Made by a program: the position numbers and the translations under genes. A DNA stretch of 59,686 nt from Burkholderiales bacterium (GTDB lineage: Bacteria > Pseudomonadota > Gammaproteobacteria > Burkholderiales > Casimicrobiaceae): NCBI GenBank assembly GCA_014378555.1, contig JACMNN010000095.1, positions 1 to 59,686 of the forward strand. The letters run 5' to 3'. The notes below the pieces were generated by a model. The model saw nothing but the letters and a program-made list of their open reading frames with translations, did no database searches and had not been told where the DNA came from. Below, one piece after another: positions 7,930-14,993 of this stretch (within the stretch, counting starts at the first letter, position 1; each line of letters starts with the position of its first letter).

Positions 7930-9150
7930 GTGCTGAATTTATTACGGTGTCGATTGCGTTGGTGTGAGCGTGCCGGCGGGCCTGCAAATCCGCTCGCTCA
8001 ATTTGCGAGTACACGTTCGACGTGGGCTGTCATTGTCGTTGGTTTTGCAAGTTCGCTCGCCAGCGCACAAAACTTGGCACCAAACCCAGCGCCCGCCTCT
8101 CCTGCAACCAGTGCGGCAACGGTCCCCAGCGTCCGCACCATAACGCAGCCTGCTGCTAATGCACCCCAGGCACCCCAGGCACCCCAAGTAGCCAATGCGA
8201 CCGAGGCCGCCAATACTTTGCGCGTGGTGTTGCTGCTGCCGCTTGAAAGCGTCACGCTGCGCCGCGCCGCCATCACCGTTCGCGATGGTGCCAACGCGGT
8301 ATTTGCCAACCGCAAGGCGGACGTTTCGGTGCGCGAATGCAATTACAGTAGTGATGGCGTGGTCGCGGCCTACGACCGCTGTGTCGATGACAAAGTGGAC
8401 TGGGTGATCGGCCCACTAGGCCGCAGCGACGTGGCCACGCTGGCGCAGGCAAAAGTGACAACGCTGCGGCCCACGCTGATGCTGTCGCCATTGGGCACAG
8501 CGCCGCCCTCGCCCATAACCGTCTTGTCGCCTGACTTGGAGTCAGAGGGCGAAACCATTGCCCAGCAAGCGACTGTAGACGCCTGTCGCAGGCCTGCGCT
8601 GGCGGAGGCGAGTGGTGCGCTTGCTAACCGTGTCGCAGCGTCTGTTTTGAGTTTTTGGCGGGATCGGGTGGCCACGCCGCTCATTGAATCCACGCTCGGT
8701 GCTCGCGATTCATGGCGACGGCTTGCCGATGGCTGGCGACGCGACAACGTCGATTGCGTTTTGTTTGCGGGCGGGGCCAATGCGCTGTCCGAGTTGCGGC
8801 CCTATTTGCGCAACATGACCCTGTATGTGACCAGCGCCAGCTACGAGACAACGCTTGACCGTACGGCTGATTGGACCGGTGTTCGCATCGCTGATTCACC
8901 CTGGTTGATCGATGCCGAGCGGGCCGAATTTGCAGCGTTTCTACCCACTGAAGCGCTGTCGCCCACGCTGGCACGACTGTATGCGTTGGGCGTAGATGCG
9001 GCACGACTGGCCGTTGCGGCAGGACGTGACAGTTTGCCTGCAACTTTTGACGGCGCCATAGGCCAGCTGACGTTGAAAAACGGACAATATCGGCGCCAAC
9101 CGATGGTGGGCGAATTTCGCGAACGCAATCTGGTTAAAGTTGCGCCTTGA
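7930..9150 (+). CDS. lpoA: LppC/LpoA-family penicillin-binding-protein activator-like protein
   Basis: Periplasmic type-1 binding-protein-fold protein, a short relative of LpoA/LppC, which in E. coli activates PBP1A. The evidence is gene order (rsmI, this gene, yraN, dolP) and content such as TLRVVLLLPLESVTLRRAA, KVDWVIGPLGRSDV and the ANALSELRPYL region. The start is uncertain. A longer frame would overlap rsmI, so I use the GTG at 7930, which puts a hydrophobic signal stretch (TWAVIVVGFASSLASAQ) near residues 28-45. I see no lipobox, unlike E. coli LpoA. A 9-bp tandem repeat near 8164-8190 encodes a small Pro-Gln-Ala run. It is much shorter than E. coli LpoA and lacks its N-terminal TPR domain. 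Confidence 0.72.
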   Translation: MLNLLRCRLRWCERAGGPANPLAQFASTRSTWAVIVVGFASSLASAQNLAPNPAPASPATSAATVPSVRTITQPAANAPQAPQAPQVANATEAANTLRVVLLLPLESVTLRRAAITVRDGANAVFANRKADVSVRECNYSSDGVVAAYDRCVDDKVDWVIGPLGRSDVATLAQAKVTTLRPTLMLSPLGTAPPSPITVLSPDLESEGETIAQQATVDACRRPALAEASGALANRVAASVLSFWRDRVATPLIESTLGARDSWRRLADGWRRDNVDCVLFAGGANALSELRPYLRNMTLYVTSASYETTLDRTADWTGVRIADSPWLIDAERAEFAAFLPTEALSPTLARLYALGVDAARLAVAAGRDSLPATFDGAIGQLTLKNGQYRRQPMVGEFRERNLVKVAP

Positions 9151-9493
9151 GTCTAAATCCAGCGCCGGTGAGCGCTACGAGCGCGAAGCCGAGGCGCTGC
9201 TGAAGGCGGGAGGGCTCACACTCGTCGAGCGCAATTGGCGGTGTCGGTTTGGCGAAATCGATCTGATCATGCGCGACGGCAGCACACTTGTATTTGTTGA
9301 GGTGCGGCAGCGCAACAGCATGCGCTTTGGCGGCGCAGCGGCGAGCATTGGTCGACAAAAACAAGCGCGCATTGAGAGCGCGATTGGGCTCTATCTAAGC
9401 GCATTGCCGTCCACGCCCGCATGTCGCGTAGACGCTGTACTGTTCGATGCTGCGAGCCCGCCGCAATGGCTGCGGAATATTTTTGGCGCTTAA
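9140..9493 (+). CDS. yraN: YraN family (UPF0102) endonuclease-like protein
   Basis: Small protein (117 aa) with a restriction-endonuclease-like fold. The family core is present: GERYEREAEALLKAGG, then RFGEIDLIM and LVFVEVRQR with the acidic/Gln catalytic-type residues. It starts at a TTG that overlaps the lpoA-like gene by 11 bp. It sits in the conserved rsmI-lpoA-yraN-dolP neighbourhood. Its cellular role is not established, and diaA, often found next, is absent. Confidence 0.9.
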   Translation: MRLESKSSAGERYEREAEALLKAGGLTLVERNWRCRFGEIDLIMRDGSTLVFVEVRQRNSMRFGGAAASIGRQKQARIESAIGLYLSALPSTPACRVDAVLFDAASPPQWLRNIFGA

Positions 9494-9610
9494 ACACACT
9501 TTGACGTGGCGACTTTTTTTACTGAGTTACCGCAGATAATGCGCGGTCTGGTTTGCAAGCAGCGGTATTGACTTGCACATCGCTTTTCGAATCTCGTAAG
9601 GAGTTATACG

Positions 9611-10192
9611 TTGTCCTCATCATTTCCAGACCGTTCTGTTGCGCTGCTGTTAGCAGGGGTTACCTTAGCGCTGTCGGCCTGCGCGCCGCTCATTTTTGGC
9701 GGTGCCGCGACGGCCGTTGCGATGGCTGAAGACCGGCGCACCAGTGGCGTTTTTGTCGACGATGAAAATATCGAAAACCGAGCGCTGTTTAAAGTTAAAA
9801 GTCGTTTCAGCGGTCAAGTGCATGTCAACATTACCAGCTACAACCGCCAAGTTTTAATCAGCGGCGAGGCAGCAAGCGATGCGGTTAAGCGCGGCGTCGA
9901 GGAAGAAGTCGCAACAGTCGGCGGCATTAAACGCATCTTCAACGAGATGGCGGTCAGCCCCCAGGCCGGCGTAATGGGTGTCAGTAACGACACCCGATTG
10001 ACCACGATCGTGAAAACACGGTTTCTCGAGGCTAGCCGTTTTCAAACTAATCACGTCAAAGTGGTCACCGAGGCGAACGTGGTGTATCTAATGGGCATCG
10101 TTAAACGCAGTGAAGCGGACGCGGCCTCGCAGCTTGCCAGCACGACCAGTGGTGTGTCGCGCGTGGTGCGGTTGTTCGAGTATCTCGACTAA
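9611..10192 (+). CDS. dolP: dual BON-domain lipoprotein DolP
   Basis: Envelope-integrity lipoprotein (193 aa) with two BON domains. Signal peptide and lipobox LSAC put the lipidated Cys at residue 24. BON1 covers about residues 50-115 (VHVNITSYNRQVLISGEA and IKRIFNEM) and BON2 about 125-192 (VKVVTEANVVYLMGIVKRSE). An AAGGAG at 9598-9603, seven bases upstream, supports the TTG start at 9611. In E. coli DolP binds anionic phospholipid at division sites. Here it follows yraN by 117 bp with diaA missing. Confidence 0.92.
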   Translation: MSSSFPDRSVALLLAGVTLALSACAPLIFGGAATAVAMAEDRRTSGVFVDDENIENRALFKVKSRFSGQVHVNITSYNRQVLISGEAASDAVKRGVEEEVATVGGIKRIFNEMAVSPQAGVMGVSNDTRLTTIVKTRFLEASRFQTNHVKVVTEANVVYLMGIVKRSEADAASQLASTTSGVSRVVRLFEYLD

Positions 10193-10279
10193 AATTAAGT
10201 CTGGTATGTTGCGATGATCGTGACACGCCCAATTTGTGAGCCATCACAAAGCGAAAACGCTAAACGACCGGAATCTGAC

Positions 10280-10516
10280 ATGACCCCAGCCACCGCTGAT
10301 CGAGAAGTTGATGCGCGAGGACTTAACTGCCCGCTGCCGATCCTGCGCACCAAAAAAGCGCTCAACGAGATGACGACCGGTCAGATACTGAAGATTATTG
10401 CTACCGATCCCGCCTCACAGCGTGACTTTCAGGCGTTTTCACGGCAAACGGGGAACGCGTTGGTCGAACAATCAGCCGCCGACGGCGAGTTTGTTTTCTT
10501 GCTGCGGCGGAAGTAG
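10280..10516 (+). CDS. TusA/SirA-like sulfurtransferase
   Basis: Small cytoplasmic sulfur-carrier protein (78 aa) of the TusA family. The diagnostic N-terminal motif VDARGLNCPLPILRTKKAL has the persulfide-forming Cys before Pro-Leu-Pro. The later GQILKIIATDPASQRDF strand is also typical. I use the ATG at 10280, which gives the family length; an upstream ATG at 10214 would add 22 residues with no family resemblance. It could serve tRNA thiolation or general sulfur relay; the sequence alone does not separate these. It converges with the gene ending at 10574. Confidence 0.88.
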   Translation: MTPATADREVDARGLNCPLPILRTKKALNEMTTGQILKIIATDPASQRDFQAFSRQTGNALVEQSAADGEFVFLLRRK

Positions 10517-10573
10517 CGACTGCGCAGCCGCGAAGCTCCGGCCTCGGCCTCGGCCGAAGCAACGCAAAAACGT

Positions 10574-12415
10574 TTAGGGCCGCAGAATACTCAGGACCGC
10601 CGCTTCGACCTGAGCGTCGCCCATTTCCAATTTGAGCGCCTGACGCAGTGCGGGCAACGCCTCGCGCCCCGCACCACCTTGAAATTGCGCCAAGCCTAAA
10701 CATCGCCACGCCTCGCCATTGCCGGGTTGATCTTGTGTCCAGCGCTGACAAGTCGCCTGCAGGCCGCCATAGACACCGGACCGACGTGCGACTTCTCCCT
10801 GTTTCACATAGCTATCAATACGCGCCACGCGCGCGCGCGAAGCATTAGCAAGTCTCGCCATCTCCGCCTCTGCACTGGACACGGCGGGGGACACTAGGGT
10901 CGGTTGCTTAGCTGCGCCTCCGGTTGCAACGGGAAGCGCCGGTACGACGGGCGGCGGGATAATGATGATGTTCGGACGAGCCACTTCGACCGGTGCGCCA
11001 CGCGACTGCATCGTTTTCTGCATCGCTACAGGCGGTGCTTCCGAGGTTGTTGCGCTTGTACCAGCGGTAAACACCCCGGTGAGCGCGGTTTGCGTTGCAA
11101 CCGTCGCCGCGACAATCGCGGGCCACGCATTGATGTAATCGCGACGCCATCCCGACAGCAAAATGAGCGTTGACCCGAGCAGGATGACGAGCCCAGTTGC
11201 AAGCGCGGGCGCCGTTAACGGTCGTGCCATCACCACCGAGTCGCCGCTGCTTTCCCAATCGGTTTCAGTGTTACGGGCGAGCCGCAAATTGCGTGGCAAA
11301 AGAAACAGCGCAGCCGGCCAAAATCCCATTGCTGCACCGCTCCACGCGACCCGCACCGAACGAGCCCATAACAACGATCGATCGTCAGGCTCATTATGGT
11401 CGGCAGGACGGGTAATTCCAGTCACCAATTGCAGGCTCATAAGCCAGTGCCCGGGCGTATTTCCAAATAGGCGATGAAACAACGCCTCCGCTGGAATCGC
11501 TAGCAACACCACCAACGTCGGCAAGATAAAGACAGAACGCGCGAGGATGAACAACTCATCAAGCACCGGAACCATTTGATCAACTAACCAAATTCCGCCG
11601 TGAAGCCCAACAGCGATCAGGGCATAGTCGATCAAGCGGGCGGAGAACCGTCGCCACGGGTTCGACGACGTCACGAAACCAGAGGCGCTGCGCGTCAACT
11701 CCATCAAACGCAGCTTGAATATCCAAGCGGTGTCATGCTGCGGTGGCGGCGTTCCGATGAAGATGGAGCTTTCCCGTCGCCACTTGATGATGGCAAGTCT
11801 TGACAATCCCGCCGCCGAACCCGCGACCTTCTGACTGCGGCTTAACCATAATGACACCGCGAGCGCCGCGACCCCAGCACCCAGCGCCGCAAGCAGCGTT
11901 TGCAGCAACGATAACTTGAACCATGCAGGAAAAGGGCGCGCCAGCGCAAACCACAGCGCTAGCCAAGCCAGAGTGAACGCGGCCCACAGCAAAGGGGAGC
12001 CCCACGCGCTGCCGTCGGGCAGCGGCTCCGAAAGCGCGTCTACACCGGGTAGCGCTTTGGGCTCCACCGCCTCAGTGCTGAGCTGTGACACCTCAGCGCC
12101 GATTTCCGCCATGATTTGCGAATGGGTGCCGTAGTCGACTGTGGCGTCGCCGCTGCCCGCTTGACGACCGATGGGCAAACGCCAAGGGCCTGCGCCGACG
12201 CCGGGATTAAGCGCTGCGTTGTAGTCCTTGCGGCGCACCGGGTCAACCAAAATAGCAGCTGCGAGCGCTGCAAAGCGCACCGCTTCTTCGGTATCACCCG
12301 AAGCATCACGTGGCACCGCCCAGAAGCGACGAACAACCGCCCGTAATGCGGCTTTAATGCCGTCGGTAGTGCTCGACGAATTGACTTCGAGCGCGTCATA
12401 AAGGCTGTTGCGCAT
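10574..12415 (-). CDS. J-like / RDD / TPR membrane protein
   Basis: A 613-aa composite protein I cannot name. Residues 1-70 resemble a DnaJ J-domain (LYDALEVNSSST at the start, ILVDPVRRKDYNAAL at the end), but the HPD tripeptide that contacts Hsp70 is missing; the corresponding stretch reads FWAVPRD. About 138-190 are two membrane segments. About 255-400 is an RDD domain (RRFSARLIDYALIAVG, later FGNTPGHWLMSLQL) with further membrane helices. About 415-450 adds one or two more. A Pro/Val-rich linker then leads to a TPR-like C-terminus (about 545-613: PGNGEAWRCLGLAQFQGG and EALPALRQALKLE). The gene stands alone between convergent tusA-like and the rplS operon. Localisation should be inner membrane; function is unknown. 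Confidence 0.8.
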   Translation of the reverse strand: MRNSLYDALEVNSSSTTDGIKAALRAVVRRFWAVPRDASGDTEEAVRFAALAAAILVDPVRRKDYNAALNPGVGAGPWRLPIGRQAGSGDATVDYGTHSQIMAEIGAEVSQLSTEAVEPKALPGVDALSEPLPDGSAWGSPLLWAAFTLAWLALWFALARPFPAWFKLSLLQTLLAALGAGVAALAVSLWLSRSQKVAGSAAGLSRLAIIKWRRESSIFIGTPPPQHDTAWIFKLRLMELTRSASGFVTSSNPWRRFSARLIDYALIAVGLHGGIWLVDQMVPVLDELFILARSVFILPTLVVLLAIPAEALFHRLFGNTPGHWLMSLQLVTGITRPADHNEPDDRSLLWARSVRVAWSGAAMGFWPAALFLLPRNLRLARNTETDWESSGDSVVMARPLTAPALATGLVILLGSTLILLSGWRRDYINAWPAIVAATVATQTALTGVFTAGTSATTSEAPPVAMQKTMQSRGAPVEVARPNIIIIPPPVVPALPVATGGAAKQPTLVSPAVSSAEAEMARLANASRARVARIDSYVKQGEVARRSGVYGGLQATCQRWTQDQPGNGEAWRCLGLAQFQGGAGREALPALRQALKLEMGDAQVEAAVLSILRP

Positions 12416-12513
12416 GCAATGGTGTGGATCGGTATTGCTTTGATGATAACCGCACCACGACTACCTGCTGACCTAGCGTGCGCCGAGCCTTCAGCGCGCC
12501 AAACAAATGCAAA

Positions 12514-12529
12514 CGGCCCCGAAGGGCCG
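12514..12529 (-). terminator. probable terminator of the rpsP-rplS operon
   Basis: CGGCCC and GGGCCG form a 6-bp GC stem with a 4-nt loop, 20 bp after the rplS stop. On the minus strand it is followed by a T-rich stretch (TTTGCATTTGTTT). Position and composition fit a Rho-independent terminator of moderate strength. Confidence 0.65.
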
Positions 12530-12548
12530 CTTGATTGCGCCGAAGCGC

Positions 12549-12941
12549 TTAGGTCGCCTGCGCGACTTTTGCCACCTTGCGTGCTGGCAACTTCTCTTTA
12601 ATACGCGCCGATTTGCCGGAACGATCACGGAGGTAATAGAGCTTGGCGCGACGGACATCACCGCGACGCTTCACTTCTATGGCGGAGATGATCGGCGAGT
12701 ACAGTTGGAACGTACGCTCCACGCCTTCGCCGTTAGAGATTTTGCGCACAATGAACGAACTGTTCAGGCCCTTATTGCGCTTGGCGATGACGGTGCCTTC
12801 GAAGGCCTGAACCCGCTTGCGCTCGCCTTCAACCACATTCACGCTGACGATGACGGTGTCACCTGGGGCGAACACGGGGATCGTCTTATTGAGACGGACA
12901 ATTTCTTCTTGCTCAATTTGAGCGATCAAAAATTTGGACAT
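12549..12941 (-). CDS. rplS: 50S ribosomal protein L19
   Basis: Ribosomal protein bL19 at the 30S-50S interface, 130 aa. Family features are [53 protein letters not shown] and [20 protein letters not shown]. The frame is open upstream, but [13 protein letters not shown] at 12941 is the expected N-terminus and is preceded by AAGGAACAGC. It is the last gene of the rpsP-rimM-trmD-rplS operon, 153 bp after trmD, followed by a terminator hairpin. Confidence 0.97.
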   Translation of the reverse strand: MSKFLIAQIEQEEIVRLNKTIPVFAPGDTVIVSVNVVEGERKRVQAFEGTVIAKRNKGLNSSFIVRKISNGEGVERTFQLYSPIISAIEVKRRGDVRRAKLYYLRDRSGKSARIKEKLPARKVAKVAQAT

Positions 12942-13094
12942 TGCTGTTCCTTTGTTGATGTTTTCAGAGTCTGAGAGGTGTGCGATTGGTTTGATCCAAT
13001 CTGCCCGGCATCTAAGTACCGCACTAAACACACATCAGGTTCCGGGTGCTGCTTTCGCCTCGTGAAGAGCCGATTACGCACGGAGGAAATCCTG

Positions 13095-13838
13095 CTAAGC
13101 CTGCGATTGTACCGTGATTTCGTCGATCATGGCCAGCTCTTCCGATGACAACTTTAAGCGCGGCAACAAATCGGGGCGGCGCATCCAAGTGCGGGCTAGC
13201 GCTTGCTTGACGCGCCAGCGGGCAATGGCGGCGTGATCGCCACCGGCAAGTTCTGCTGGAATCTGGTCGCTTGACCGATTCGAGGTGAGCGCATACTGCG
13301 GCCAATCGAGCCTACCCGCAGCGAATGACTCGAACGTTGCCGATGCGTCGTCGCCAAGCGCGCCGGGCAGCAACCGGACGCAACTATCCACCAAGACTGC
13401 TGCGGGCAGCTCACCGCCGGACAACACGTAATCACCGACGGAAATAATCATGTCGACATTGGCGTCAATCCAGCGCTGGTCAATGCCTTCATAACGTCCC
13501 GCCACGAACGTCAGGTGCTTCGCCGCTGCGAACAATTGCACTTGCGATTGCACCAATGGCGCGCCATCCGGGCTCAACAAAACGACGGTGGTTGACTCAC
13601 CATGCCACTTACGGGCCGCGGCAAGTGCTGCGTCGAGCGGAGCGGGCATAAGCACCATGCCAGGGCCGCCTGCTGCGGGTCGAGCGTCGATCGATTTGCG
13701 AGCATCGGTTGCGAAATCGTGCAGGCCGAAGCCCTGAAAACGCCACAGGCCAAGCTTAAGCGCGCGCCCCGTTACGCCTAAGTCGAGTGCGTGGTCAGCC
13801 AGTTCAGGAAACGCCGCGATCAGGGAGATCGACAGCAT
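13095..13838 (-). CDS. trmD: tRNA (guanine37-N1)-methyltransferase TrmD
   Basis: SPOUT-class methyltransferase that makes m1G37 in tRNAs and so prevents +1 frameshifting; 247 aa. The trefoil-knot SAM site appears in FVAGRYEGIDQRW and MIISVGDYVLSGGELPA. The catalytic Asp region is the later LTSNRSSDQIPAEL; the usual YTRP is replaced here by LTSN. It starts 3 bp after rimM and precedes rplS, the standard arrangement. Confidence 0.95.
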   Translation of the reverse strand: MLSISLIAAFPELADHALDLGVTGRALKLGLWRFQGFGLHDFATDARKSIDARPAAGGPGMVLMPAPLDAALAAARKWHGESTTVVLLSPDGAPLVQSQVQLFAAAKHLTFVAGRYEGIDQRWIDANVDMIISVGDYVLSGGELPAAVLVDSCVRLLPGALGDDASATFESFAAGRLDWPQYALTSNRSSDQIPAELAGGDHAAIARWRVKQALARTWMRRPDLLPRLKLSSEELAMIDEITVQSQA

Positions 13839-13841
13839 GGA

Positions 13842-14351
13842 CTACTCCAGACCTTCCCAGTCGACATCAACGCGTCGTTCGGCGAGACTCACCGAACGCA
13901 CAATCGCGTCAACAAAAGGAATCAGCTCATCGACGCCCGAAGCCTGCTTTACGCGAAGGATTGGATGCGCGCCAGATTCAAAAATTTCGCTGATTTCACC
14001 GAACACGCGGTCGCCGTTGGTGCACGTCAGGCCAATCAGATCAAGCCAGTAGTATTCCCCGTCTGGCAGTGCGGCGAACAGCGCGCGATCAACCAGAACT
14101 TCTTTGTTGGTGAGCTTGGCCGCGGCTTCAGGCGAATCTACGCCGACCAGCTGGGCGACAATGGAATCACCATGACGACGAGAGCGCGTGACGTCAAACG
14201 TGACCGCACCGATCAACAACGTTTTCGATTTAAGCAGCGTTTGCGCGTCTTGCGAATAGGGGTACAAATGCACCGCTCCGGTCAGCCCGTAAGGACGACC
14301 GACCTTGCCCATAGGAACAAGTTGAGTGGTGCTGTTGTTTTCTGCGCTCAC
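13842..14351 (-). CDS. rimM: 16S rRNA processing protein RimM
   Basis: Ribosome maturation factor that binds S19 and helps assemble the 30S head, 169 aa. The N-terminal RimM domain starts at VPMGKVGRPYGLTGAVHLYP, and the C-terminal PRC-barrel includes GEYYWLDLIGLTCTNGDRVF and the closing ELIPFVDAIV. It lies between rpsP (97-bp gap) and trmD (3-bp gap). Confidence 0.95.
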   Translation of the reverse strand: MSAENNSTTQLVPMGKVGRPYGLTGAVHLYPYSQDAQTLLKSKTLLIGAVTFDVTRSRRHGDSIVAQLVGVDSPEAAAKLTNKEVLVDRALFAALPDGEYYWLDLIGLTCTNGDRVFGEISEIFESGAHPILRVKQASGVDELIPFVDAIVRSVSLAERRVDVDWEGLE

Positions 14352-14448
14352 GGGACGCTTACTACTGAGCGCGTCGAGGGAGCTTGGCGGTCAAACACAC
14401 TGCGCAAGACGCACGAGTCGTGACCCACTCAACTCTCCGAGGCGCGAA

Positions 14449-14751
14449 TTAGGCAGCGACGGGAGCCGCTGCTGGCGCTACGGATGCTGACGAAGCCTTA
14501 GCGACGGCAGCTTTAACTGCGTTCTTCGCGAGCTGGGCAACGGTGTCGGACATCTGCGCGCCTTTGCTAATCCAGAACGTAAGGCGATCTTGAGCGATAC
14601 GCACGTTCTCAGCACCTTCTTTACCCACCGGGTTGTAGAAGCCAAGACGCTCGATGTAGCGACCATCGCGACGATTGCGCGAATCAGCTACTACGATGTT
14701 GAAGAAGGGAGCACCGCGGGAACCACCGCGAGAAAGACGAATAACGACCAT
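14449..14751 (-). CDS. rpsP: 30S ribosomal protein S16
   Basis: Ribosomal protein bS16, 100 aa. The sequence [39 protein letters not shown] and [16 protein letters not shown] is typical. The C-terminal Ala/Val/Pro-rich tail of about 25 residues is a common betaproteobacterial extension. The frame runs upstream, but the ATG at 14751 is the family start. It is the first gene of the ribosomal operon, with a -10 box about 43 bp upstream. Confidence 0.97.
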   Translation of the reverse strand: MVVIRLSRGGSRGAPFFNIVVADSRNRRDGRYIERLGFYNPVGKEGAENVRIAQDRLTFWISKGAQMSDTVAQLAKNAVKAAVAKASSASVAPAAAPVAA

Positions 14752-14793
14752 GACTGAGAGCTTCTTTGTTAGCGAAATTTTGGTTAGCCTTAA

Positions 14794-14822
14794 ATTATAA
14801 GGCGGCAGTGACTTTCTGACCA
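14794..14822 (-). promoter_or_regulatory. likely promoter of the rpsP operon
   Basis: On the minus strand, a perfect TATAAT (14799 down to 14794) lies about 43 bp before the rpsP ATG. A weaker TGGTCA sits 17 bp upstream of it. This would give a 5' leader of about 36 nt. The -10 match is strong and the -35 match moderate. Confidence 0.5.
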
Positions 14823-14993
14823 GCACTGCTTTTATCGGAACTCTAGTTCAGGTAAACAGCTTTAGCAGCAGATCCCCATGACACCGAGCCTGCGCAGCAA
14901 ATTAGCTATTTATCGACACACAATCTTTTTGCCGATTATTCTCATACTGCACCAACGTTTACAAACAAAGCTGTGTCGATATGCTGTGCTGAA

